64,000 nucleotides of DNA from positions 558,001-622,000 of the forward strand of contig CAVVST010000002.1 of the NCBI GenBank assembly GCA_963750995.1, given 5' to 3'. This stretch comes from CAVVST01 sp963750995 (GTDB lineage Bacteria; Acidobacteriota; Vicinamibacteria; Vicinamibacterales; UBA2999). Shown here one piece after another: positions 1 to 7,758 of the stretch. A model generated the notes under the pieces. The model did not search any database. It saw nothing but the letters and a program-made list of their open reading frames with translations, and was not told the DNA's origin. A program made the translations under genes and the position numbers. The stretch's first letter is position 1. Every line of letters starts with the position of its first letter.

Positions 1-513
1 CGCCATCTGCGCTTCCTGGACGTCGGTGACCTGCCCTTCCGGGTAGAGCACCACGACGCGCGTGTCGGGAACGCCGTGGAAGGCCTGGGCCACGGCGCTG
101 CCGGTGTCGCCCGAGGTGGCGACGAGAATGGTCAGCGGGGTGCCGTCGGTGAAGTGGTGCAGCAGCCGCGCCTGCACTCTCGCGCCGACATCCTTGAACG
201 CGCGGGTGGGGCCATGAAAAAGCTCCAGTACCCAGGCCCGCTCCGCCACCTGGACCAGCGGGATCGGGAAATCGAGCGCGTCGCGCACGAGCGGCGCGAG
301 CGCGGCCTCGGTAATTTCCCCGCGCAGAAGCTGCGCTCCGACCGTCGTCGCCACCTCGACGAGCTCGGCCGACCGCAAGGCCTCCACCGTTCCGGCCGGC
401 AAGGGCTCGAACTGCTCTGGAAAATAGAGCCCTCCGTCCGGCGCGGTGCCGGCGAACAGCGCGTCAATAAAGGGAACCGCGGGCGACGAGCGGCGGGTGC
501 TGACCCACTTCAT
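1..513 (-). CDS. thrC: threonine synthase, N-terminal part (cut by window edge)
   Basis: Threonine synthase converts O-phospho-L-homoserine to L-threonine with PLP in the cytoplasm. The reverse strand from 513 reads MKWVSTRRSSPAVPFIDALF, then GGLYFP, the typical N-terminal domain, a FHGPT..FKD segment in which the lysine is the expected PLP-binding residue, and ATSGDTGSA, the phosphate-binding loop of the fold-type II enzymes. About 171 residues are visible out of a usual 430 or more; the rest lies beyond base 1. The start is the first ATG and sits 19 bases downstream of the stop of the YciA-like gene, so the two may be cotranscribed. Family identity is secure from the motif order. Confidence 0.93.
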   Translation of the reverse strand, partial: MKWVSTRRSSPAVPFIDALFAGTAPDGGLYFPEQFEPLPAGTVEALRSAELVEVATTVGAQLLRGEITEAALAPLVRDALDFPIPLVQVAERAWVLELFHGPTRAFKDVGARVQARLLHHFTDGTPLTILVATSGDTGSAVAQAFHGVPDTRVVVLYPEGQVTDVQEAQMA

Positions 514-532
514 GGCTATGCCTGCGTCTCGG

Positions 533-952
533 CTATGCCTGCAGCGGCTCGGGCCGGATCGACACCGCCCTGCCCTGGTCGTTGACCGCCACCAGCACGA
601 CCACAGCCTCGGTCACCTTGACGCGCTCCCCGTGGCCAGCCCTGGGTTCGTGAATCGAGCCCCAGCGTTCCGCCTCTACCGACACGCGCACGGTGATCGA
701 CGTCCGCCCGACTTTCACCGTTTCCGTGTAGAAGCTGACGATGTCGCCGAGATAAACGGGCTCGTGGAACTCCACCTCGTGCATCGCGCGGGTGACGTAG
801 CGATGCGCCGCCGTCTTGCGCGCCTCGACCGCGGACGCCAGGTCGATGTTCGACAGGATCACGCCTCCGAAGATCGTGCCGAAGGCGTTCGTGTCCTTCG
901 GTAGCAGCAGGAGCTTAATGGCCGGGATCTGGTCGGGCATCGACGGTTTCAT
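533..952 (-). CDS. YciA-like acyl-CoA thioesterase (hotdog fold)
   Basis: A 139-residue single hotdog-domain protein. The segment LPKDTNAFGTIFGGVILSNI holds the conserved N/D..GxxFGG pattern of YciA/BFIT-type acyl-CoA hydrolases, and HEVEFHEPVYLGDIVSFY is the second conserved strand block. Such enzymes hydrolyse acyl-CoA thioesters in the cytoplasm. The start at 952 is chosen because homologues begin shortly before the LPKDTNAFG motif; an ATG at 940 is an alternative and neither has a strong Shine-Dalgarno. It lies upstream of and codirectional with thrC, and diverges from speA across about 70 bases. Substrate range cannot be read from sequence. Confidence 0.85.
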   Translation of the reverse strand: MKPSMPDQIPAIKLLLLPKDTNAFGTIFGGVILSNIDLASAVEARKTAAHRYVTRAMHEVEFHEPVYLGDIVSFYTETVKVGRTSITVRVSVEAERWGSIHEPRAGHGERVKVTEAVVVLVAVNDQGRAVSIRPEPLQA

Positions 953-1020
953 TCTATCGGAGGCTAGCGACACGATTGTGAGGATCCGATAGCAGAAAAA
1001 GCGTTTATCATGAAGCGCAC

Positions 1021-2979
1021 ATGAGCACGCTCACCAACGGGCGTCAGGCGCCGCCCGCGGCGGCGGCGGCAAGCACGTCATCCACGCGCGCCTGGAGCGT
1101 CCACGACGCAAGCGAGCTCTACGAAGTCTCGCGGTGGGGGCATGGCTACTTCTCGGTCAACCAGGCCGGTCACGTCCAGGTCCATCCGACCAAAGAGCCC
1201 GCTCGCGCGATCGATCTGAAGGAACTCGTCGACCGGCTCCAGCTCCGCGGCATCAGCCTGCCGGTGCTCGTCCGGTTCACCGACATCCTGCGTCATCGCC
1301 TTGGGGAAATTCACGCCGCCTTCCAGGGCGCCATCACCCAGAACCAGTACCAGGGCGGCTACAGCTGCGTCTACCCCATCAAGGTCAACCAGCAGCGGCA
1401 GGTCGTCGAGGAGGTGCTCAACTTCGGCAGGCCGTATCGCTTCGGACTCGAGGCCGGGTCGAAGCCGGAACTGCTCGCGGTGATCGCGCTGGCCGACAAC
1501 GACACGCCGATCATCTGCAACGGCTTCAAGGACGCCGAGTACATCGAAACGGCGATGCTGGCACTCAAGATTGGCCGCAACATCATTCCGGTCATCGAGA
1601 AATACACCGAATTGGGCCTGATTCTCGAGGCCGCCGAAAAAATGGGCGTCCGGCCACAGATTGGCGTGCGCGTGAAACTCGCCTCGCGCGGCAGCGGCCG
1701 ATGGCAGTCGTCGGGCGGGTTCCGGTCGAAATTCGGCCTGACGGTCACCGAGATCATGCGCGGCCTGGAAGAGCTGAAGTCGCGCAACATGCAGGACTGC
1801 CTGAAGCTGCTGCACTTCCACCTTGGCAGCCAGATCACCAACATCCGCATCGTCAAGGGCGCGCTCAACGAGGCGGCGCGCGTCTACACGGAGCTCTCCC
1901 GGCTGGGCGCCGGGCTGCAGTATCTCGATGTCGGGGGCGGCCTGGGCGTCGATTACGACGGATCGCAAACCAACTTCGAATCGAGCATGAACTATACGCT
2001 CGAGGAATACGCCAACGACGTCGTCTATCACATCCAGACGGTCTGCGATGAAGCCGGCGTGGCCCATCCGACCATCGTGTCCGAGAGTGGCCGCGCGGTC
2101 GTCGCCTACCACAGCGTGCTCGTGTTCAACGTCCTCGGAGTCTCCGGCTTCGGCGACGAGAAGGTTCCCACCACCGCCAACCCGGACTGGGAACAGCCGC
2201 TCGTCGATCTGATCGAGACCTACAACAACGTGACCGCCCGAAACGCGCTCGAGGCGTACCACGATGCGCAGCAGGCGCTCGACATGGCGCTGAGCCTGTT
2301 CACCGGCGGCTACCTGCCGCTCGAGCAGCGCAGCATGGCCGAGAACCTGTTCTGGGCGATCTGCACCAAGCTCCAGAAGATCGTCCAGACGCTGGGCGAG
2401 GTCCCCGAGGATCTGCAGCACCTCGACGAGCAGATGTCGGACACCTACTTCTGCAACTTCTCGCTCTTCCAGTCGATCCCGGACAGCTGGGCGATCAAGC
2501 AGCTGTTCCCCGTGATGCCGATCCACCGCCTGGACGAGAAGCCCGGCAATCACGCCGTGCTCGGCGACATCACGTGCGACTCCGACGGCAAGCTCGATCG
2601 GTTCGTCGATCGGCGCGACGTCAAGAAGACGCTTCCGCTCCACACCGTCAACGGCGGCGGCTCGTACTACCTGGGCGTGTTCCTCGTCGGCGCGTACCAG
2701 GAAATCCTCGGCGACCTGCACAACCTGTTCGGCGACACCCACGCCGTCCACGTCAGCCTCGACCCCAACGGCGAGGCAAGGCTCGACACGCTCATCAAGG
2801 GCGACACCGTCCGCGAAGTGCTCGACTACGTCGAGTTCGATCCCGAAATGCTCCTCGGCAAGCTGCGCACCGACGTCGAGAGCGCCGTCCGGGCCGGTCG
2901 CGTCGACTACGAGGGTGCCGGACGCCTGCTCCGCTTCTACGAAGACGGGTTGCACGGGTATACCTACCTGGAAGGCTGA
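1021..2979 (+). CDS. speA: biosynthetic arginine decarboxylase
   Basis: A 652-residue PLP enzyme of fold type III that decarboxylates L-arginine to agmatine, the first step of the agmatine route to putrescine and spermidine. The expected PLP lysine is K121 in YPIKVNQQRQVVEEVL, near the start of the alanine-racemase-like barrel. HFHLGSQ, the glycine-rich phosphate loop GGGLGVDYDG and SESGRAVVAYHSVL follow in order, and the C-terminal beta domain carries ADEQ-region equivalents. Length matches SpeA (about 630-660), longer than diaminopimelate or ornithine decarboxylases, because of the inserted helical region. The first ATG is used; an upstream ATG at 1010 is out of frame. A PAP2 gene follows on the same strand. 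Confidence 0.96.
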   Translation: MSTLTNGRQAPPAAAAASTSSTRAWSVHDASELYEVSRWGHGYFSVNQAGHVQVHPTKEPARAIDLKELVDRLQLRGISLPVLVRFTDILRHRLGEIHAAFQGAITQNQYQGGYSCVYPIKVNQQRQVVEEVLNFGRPYRFGLEAGSKPELLAVIALADNDTPIICNGFKDAEYIETAMLALKIGRNIIPVIEKYTELGLILEAAEKMGVRPQIGVRVKLASRGSGRWQSSGGFRSKFGLTVTEIMRGLEELKSRNMQDCLKLLHFHLGSQITNIRIVKGALNEAARVYTELSRLGAGLQYLDVGGGLGVDYDGSQTNFESSMNYTLEEYANDVVYHIQTVCDEAGVAHPTIVSESGRAVVAYHSVLVFNVLGVSGFGDEKVPTTANPDWEQPLVDLIETYNNVTARNALEAYHDAQQALDMALSLFTGGYLPLEQRSMAENLFWAICTKLQKIVQTLGEVPEDLQHLDEQMSDTYFCNFSLFQSIPDSWAIKQLFPVMPIHRLDEKPGNHAVLGDITCDSDGKLDRFVDRRDVKKTLPLHTVNGGGSYYLGVFLVGAYQEILGDLHNLFGDTHAVHVSLDPNGEARLDTLIKGDTVREVLDYVEFDPEMLLGKLRTDVESAVRAGRVDYEGAGRLLRFYEDGLHGYTYLEG

Positions 2980-3048
2980 ACGCTCCGGTTCGAAGTCGTC
3001 AGCGTCGTCTATTTCATCCTTCTTGCCGCGGCTGCGGCAATCGCCCCG

Positions 3049-3753
3049 GTGGTTCGTCGCCGCGCAATCCGCGGTGCCCTCATGTCCTGCGCCGTCGCGC
3101 TCGTGATTGTCGCAATGTCGCGGATGCTTCCCCCGGACGCGCGTGCGTGGCTCCCGCTCCTGTATCTGCCGATTGGCTACTGGGTTCCGGCGATGCTGAC
3201 GCCGGCCCCGGGGGCATCACGATTCGAGGCATGGCTTCGCGCACACGACGCTGCCTGGCGGGTACGCCTCGGGGAACTCTCGGCAGCGACCGCTGCGGTG
3301 CTGGAGCTGGCGTATGTGGCGTGTTACATGGTCGTCCCGCTCGCCTTTGCCCTCGTCTGGCGTGAGGGCACCGCGGACGACCTCGACCGGTTCTGGGTCG
3401 CGGCGCTGCTTTCGGGATTCGCGTGCTACGTCTCGTTGCCCTGGCTGGTCAGCCGGCCGCCGCGCATGTTCGATGAACCCCGGACGGGGCGGCCCCGGGC
3501 TGGCCTCGCGTCATTCAACGTGTCGCTGCTGCGGCGCGTGAGCCACGAGCTGAACACCTTTCCAAGCGGCCATGTCGCGGTTGCGACAGCGGTGGCGCTG
3601 ACGGTTTTCCCCGTGTCGCGCGCGGCAGGTGTGTGCTTCTTGATTGTGGCGATCGGCATCGCCGCGGGCGCCGCATTCGGCCGCTACCATTACGGAATGG
3701 ACGTGATCGCCGGGGCGCTGGTCGGCATTGCCGCGGCACTCATCTCCGCCTAG
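3049..3753 (+). CDS. PAP2-family membrane phosphatase
   Basis: A polytopic protein with a type 2 phosphatidic acid phosphatase signature. The motif order is SRPPRMFDEP (weak first motif), PSGH in NTFPSGHVAVATA, and GRYHYGMDVIAG, which carries the catalytic R..H...D. Several hydrophobic helices surround the motifs, so it probably acts on lipid-linked phosphates at the membrane. The GTG at 3049 is the first usable start after the speA stop, but the in-frame codons 2980-3048 also encode a hydrophobic stretch, VVSVVYFILLAAAAIAP, that looks like a genuine first helix. The true start may be a rare codon there. It is 3 bases from the next gene, so they are probably coexpressed. Confidence 0.85.
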   Translation: MVRRRAIRGALMSCAVALVIVAMSRMLPPDARAWLPLLYLPIGYWVPAMLTPAPGASRFEAWLRAHDAAWRVRLGELSAATAAVLELAYVACYMVVPLAFALVWREGTADDLDRFWVAALLSGFACYVSLPWLVSRPPRMFDEPRTGRPRAGLASFNVSLLRRVSHELNTFPSGHVAVATAVALTVFPVSRAAGVCFLIVAIGIAAGAAFGRYHYGMDVIAGALVGIAAALISA

Positions 3754-3756
3754 CCC

Positions 3757-4470
3757 ATGCTGTTCCTCGTCGCCGCGATCAGCGCCGGCGTGCTGTTCCT
3801 GGTACACACCGCGCCGTTCCCGTTCGCCCTCGAGGGCATCCGCCGCGGCGAATCCCTCTGGCATGTACCGGCGGATCCACAGATACCGACGGTGTATCTG
3901 ACGTATGACGACGGGCCCAATCCGGCGGCGACGCCGATGCTGCTCGACCTCCTGCGCGCCGAAGGTGCGTCGGCCACCTTCTTTCTCATCGACGACCATC
4001 TCACCGCGGACACCGCCGCGATCGTCCGGCGGATGTTCGACGAGGGACATGCGGTGGCCCTGCATTCCAACCAACGCTGGCTCATGCTCGGATCGGCGGA
4101 GCGGATCGCCGACCAGTTACGGGACGCGGCGGACCGCATCGAGCAGCTCGCCGGCATGCGGCCATGCCCGCTGTTCCGGCCGCATGCCGGGTGGCGCAGC
4201 ACCGCGATGTACGGCGCACTCGATCGCCTGGGCTATCGCCTGGCGGGCTGGAGCTGGGCGCTGTGGGACTGGAACTGGTGGGGATCGCGCGAGGGCGAGG
4301 CAATCGCGGCGCGACTCGCGCGCCGCGCCAACGACGGCGACATCATCGTGATCCACGACGGCCACCACATCGATCCGGCGCCCGATCGGCGCTACGCGAT
4401 TGACGCGACGGCGCGGCTCATTCCCGCCCTGCGGGCGCGGGGCCTTCGCGTGGCCAGGCTTCCCTGCTGA
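3757..4470 (+). CDS. polysaccharide deacetylase-like (NodB homology) protein
   Basis: A 237-residue protein with an N-terminal hydrophobic anchor (LFLVAAISAGVLFLVHT) and a NodB homology domain (carbohydrate esterase family 4). Visible motifs are TYDDGPNP (motif 1, with the catalytic and metal Asp), HSNQRW at the motif 2 position, FRPHAGW (motif 3), WALWDWNWWG (motif 4) and VIHDGHH (motif 5). In classical enzymes motif 2 is H-S/T-x-x-H with two metal-binding histidines; here the second is replaced by arginine, so metal binding may be altered. It follows the PAP2 gene by 3 bases and converges with the DUF349 gene 6 bases away. Substrate is not predictable. Confidence 0.85.
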   Translation: MLFLVAAISAGVLFLVHTAPFPFALEGIRRGESLWHVPADPQIPTVYLTYDDGPNPAATPMLLDLLRAEGASATFFLIDDHLTADTAAIVRRMFDEGHAVALHSNQRWLMLGSAERIADQLRDAADRIEQLAGMRPCPLFRPHAGWRSTAMYGALDRLGYRLAGWSWALWDWNWWGSREGEAIAARLARRANDGDIIVIHDGHHIDPAPDRRYAIDATARLIPALRARGLRVARLPC

Positions 4471-4476
4471 CGAGGA

Positions 4477-7342
4477 CTAGCGTTTCCGCTGATCGTAGAA
4501 GCGGCGGCACGCTCGCTGGAAACGCTCGTTCAGGGGGCCGGCGACATCGGCCGGAACCGGACCGAGGCGGGTCCATTGCGCCTGCGCGCTCCGGACGTCC
4601 TGCTCGGCGGCGCGCCACCGCGCTTCCTCGTTTTCCGCGCTGCGTCCGCCGGTAATCGTATTGGTCGCAAGCCGTTCGCGAAGCTGCTGCGCGAGCCGTT
4701 CGGTCGGCGACATCTCGCGCTCCACCGCCGCTTTCGCGCCCGGCCCGTTCAGGCACTCCTCGACCTTCGCAACGAGCTTTTCCATCCGCTTCCGCGTCGT
4801 CTCGGGATCGAGATCGGTGCCGCTGAAGGCCGCCGGCCATGCGCCGACCAGGCGGCCGAGCGCCTGGTGATACCGCGCCACCAGGTCCATCTGCATGTGC
4901 CGCGGCAGCTCCGGCGCCTGCGCCCAGCGTTCGCGCGCGGCGCGGATGACGTCGTACAAGCCGTCCGGAGGCTGGGTCGTGTCCGCGCCCTCCGGCAGCA
5001 GCGCCTCCAGTTCGCGCACGACGCTGTCGCGCGGTGCCGCCTTGGCGGCAAGCTCCACCTGGTCGCGATGCTTGTAACGGTCGAAGAAGCGATCGCACGC
5101 GGTGCGGAAGCGCTGCCACACCGCCTCGGATTTCGACTTGCGGACAGCGCCAACCGTCTTCCACTCCGCCTGGAGCTGGCGCATCACCGTGGCCGTTGCG
5201 TCCCACTCGGTGGAATCGGCCAGCGCCTCGACTTTCTCGCAAAGCGCTTCCTTCCGCGCGAGGTTGCCGGCCCACAGCTCCTTCCGCTGCTTCAGGTCCT
5301 CCTGACGCCGCGTGAAGAACCGATCGCAGGCGCCGCGGAACCGCTCCCAGATCGCCTTCTCATGTCCGCGCGTGACCGGGCCGATGGTCTTCCACTCCGC
5401 CTGCAGTGCCTGAATTTCGATGGCGGTCCGGACCCAGTCAGTCGACGTCGACAGCGCCTCCGCACGAACGCAGAGCGCCTGCTTCCGCGTCAGGTTCGCG
5501 CCCCGCTCCTCGTTCTGCGCGCTGAAATGCGCGGACGTGCGGCTGAACACCTCGTCCTGCGCCGTCTTGAACCGGCGCCACATCAGTTCGCCCTGCGCCC
5601 GCGGAGCGAGCGCCACCTGCTTCCAGCGCGCCTGCAGCTCGCGCATGCGCCGGGCCGCCACTTCGAGGTCCGCCTCCGCCTTGAGCGCGTCCATCTCGCG
5701 GCAGAGTTCTTCCTGCACTTGCAGGTTCGCCCATCGCTGCCATTCGTCGGCGTCGCGCAGCTCCTGCACGCGCGGACCGAGCGCGGTGCGCGCCTTTTCC
5801 AGCCGGGCCTGGATCTCCTGCCGGTCTTTCTTCGAGGGAAGCGGGGCGCGATCGTCGAGGGCGGTCTTGATGTCGCGCAACGCGCGATCGCCCGCCTTGA
5901 GGGTGACCTGCTCCGCGGCGGCAAGCGTTTCGACCTGGCGGCACAGCTGCTGGAGCCGGCGCAGATGATCCTGCTCCTGCCGGGCTCGTGCTTCCACCTG
6001 CGAGTGCTCGAGTTCCTCGAGCCGCGCGACGGCGCGTTCGAGCCGCTCGGCGGCCGCCGGATTCGCGGCCGCGTGTTCGCGAAGGACGTCGGCGTCGCGG
6101 CGGAGACCGCGCCACCGGGCGATGATTTCTTCGGGCGCCTGCTGCGTCTGGGCGAGCTGCTCGAGTTCGGTCGCCAGCGTCTCGAGTCGGCCGGCGGCGG
6201 CTTCGGCCAGCATCCGGCGCCGCTCCCGATCTTCGAACAGGCGGCAGGCGTCCTGGAACCGCCGGGTCAGCGACGCCGCGTACTCCGAGGGCATCGGTGG
6301 AAGGCTGTCCCACCGCACTTTCAGCTCGGCGATGCGATCGGCGGCGGCCAGCCCTGACAGGGTGAGAATCTCTTCGCAGATCGCCACGCGGTCGGCCTGC
6401 TCCTGCGCCAGGGCCCTGGCCCGCTGCTCTTCGGCGGCGCGCTCCTCCTCGCGGTGGGCGATCGCCTCGCGAACGGCTTCGGTCGCCGCGTCGAACTGCT
6501 GCGCCAGCGCCGCGTCGATGTCGACGTCCGCCTGGAGTTCCGCCCACGCCAGGCGCGTCGCGGCCAGCGCGTTCCCAGCTTGAACCGGATCGGCCATGGC
6601 GACGTGGCTTTCCACCTGGTGCAGCAGGTCGAGCGCGCGCCGGCGCTCGTCGGCGGTCATGCGCACCCCGGTATCGGCCGGCAGGGGCTGCGCTGCTTCT
6701 TCCATCAGGCGCAGCTTTGCGCGCGCACGACGCGCCGCCACCTTGTTGCGGGCACGCTGCGAAATCGCCGACAGCCCCGCCGCATCGGTGCCAATCGCCT
6801 CGAGTGCGGCTACGGCCGCGTCGGTGTGTTCTGCCTTGAGCGCTACGTTGAGCACTTCCTCGGTGTCGGTCAGGCGCCCGAGGGCGCGAAGCCGCGTTGA
6901 ACTGTCCTGCGCATGCCGGCTGATCGCGGCAAGGGCCTTCTGATCGTCGAGCAGATCGACGATCGCTCCTCGCACGTCCGCCCGTGAACTGTCTCGCGCA
7001 ACGAGCACGATCTCCTTCGTCCGGCCGAGCGCCAGCAGACGACGAACGGCGTCAATCGCCTGCGCCGTGTCGTCGGCTTCCGCCGCAATCCCGGCCAGGC
7101 CGCGCACGGCCTCGGCGCGCACCTCCTCGTCCGGATCTGTCTTCGCAATCTCGCCCAGCACGTCGAGTTCGTCGATGCGGGTCACCGCGGCGCGCCGGAC
7201 GCGCGCTTCGGCGTCCTCCTTGGCGATCGCGTGCAGCGCCTCGGTCCTCGTCAGGGCCGAGTTCGTAGACCGCGGCCACGCGAACCGTCGGGTCAGCGTG
7301 CTTCCATCGAGGTTGAGGACGAAGCTTTTCGAGAATGCCCAT
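4477..7342 (-). CDS. large DUF349 / HEAT-like repeat protein (one frameshift near start)
   Basis: A soluble protein of about 950 residues. The N-terminal 250 residues form alpha-helical HEAT-like repeats (for example RVRRAAVTRIDELDVLGEIA). The remainder is a long helical and coiled-coil region with repeated DUF349-type units around W-K-x-(I/V)-G and RFR.ACDRFF (WKTIGPVTRGHEKAIWERFR, WKTVGAVRKSKSEAVWQRFR, and others). The start MGILEKLRPQPRWKHADPTV at 7342 is in a different frame from the rest. The frames join only if one base is gained or lost between about 7235 and 7265, near the DPDEDR/EALHAIAKEDA junction. Function of the family is poorly defined. A 416-base gap lies upstream. Confidence 0.85.
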
Positions 7343-7684
7343 CGCGTCTTTGCGCCTTCCACAGGGGCCGACAACAGTCGGCGCCCGGGCTGAAGATTTT
7401 CGATCCCCAGTCCCCGTTTACGTAAGTCTTTACCCGCCACGTTAGCGGAAAACTCCGCGTATGACCCTTGGAGTCGCCGCGAGTCGTGACAGCGACACAT
7501 GTGACGGAACGCTGCCGCACGAAAAATTGGATCGCTGCGAACGGCTGGCCGTAGATCCCGGGCCGCTTGTCTACGCCACTCGCACGGCAGCCAAGGTCGG
7601 AGAGCCGTACTGCAGGATAAGTACCAGCTGGGCTGGGGCCGGCGTGACTCAGAGCGAGTATGGCCCCGCAGGGTGTAACGGGAG

Positions 7685-7720
7685 TGTCTCAGGCCCCAGC
7701 GCGCGCTGAAGCCTGAGACA
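7685..7720. repeat. perfect 10-bp inverted repeat
   Basis: TGTCTCAGGC at 7685-7694 is perfectly complementary to GCCTGAGACA at 7711-7720, with a 16-base loop. It sits in the intergenic gap just beyond the glnN hairpin and could be part of a terminator or of a structured RNA. Confidence 0.5.
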
Positions 7721-7726
7721 AACCTG

Positions 7727-7754
7727 GAGCCCCGGGCCCGGATCCCGGGGTCTC
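7727..7754 (-). terminator. candidate terminator hairpin after glnN
   Basis: GAGCCCCGGG at 7727-7736 pairs with CCCGGGG-T-CTC at 7744-7754, ten pairs with a single bulged base and a 7-base loop, starting just past the glnN stop. There is no clear U tract, so intrinsic termination is likely but not certain. Confidence 0.45.
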
Positions 7755-7758
7755 GTGA

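Larger units (their letters stand above)
7343..7758. other. 416-base intergenic region with consecutive inverted repeats
   Basis: This gap lies downstream of the class III glutamine synthetase and upstream of the DUF349 gene, both on the minus strand. No convincing coding frame is present. The half nearest glnN holds three consecutive inverted repeats: GGGGCC/GGCCCC at 7635-7640 and 7662-7667, a perfect 10-bp stem at 7685-7694 and 7711-7720, and a strong GC stem at 7727-7754. It does not match RNase P, tmRNA, SRP or glutamine-riboswitch signatures that I know. The DUF349 promoter probably lies near 7343-7450, but I cannot point to convincing boxes. Confidence 0.5.

Noticed and set aside
1078..2955. 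Long open frame (625 codons) antisense to speA
   Set aside because: The sense strand is a textbook SpeA; the antisense product is low-complexity Asp/Val/Glu/Arg typical of reversed GC-rich codons and has no motif.
4576..6357. Long plus-strand frame opposite the DUF349 gene
   Set aside because: Arg/Leu/Pro-rich shadow of the coiled-coil gene on the other strand.
7343..7758. tRNA, RNase P RNA, tmRNA, 6S or glutamine riboswitch in the large gap
   Set aside because: None of the conserved core sequences or cloverleaf pairings was found.
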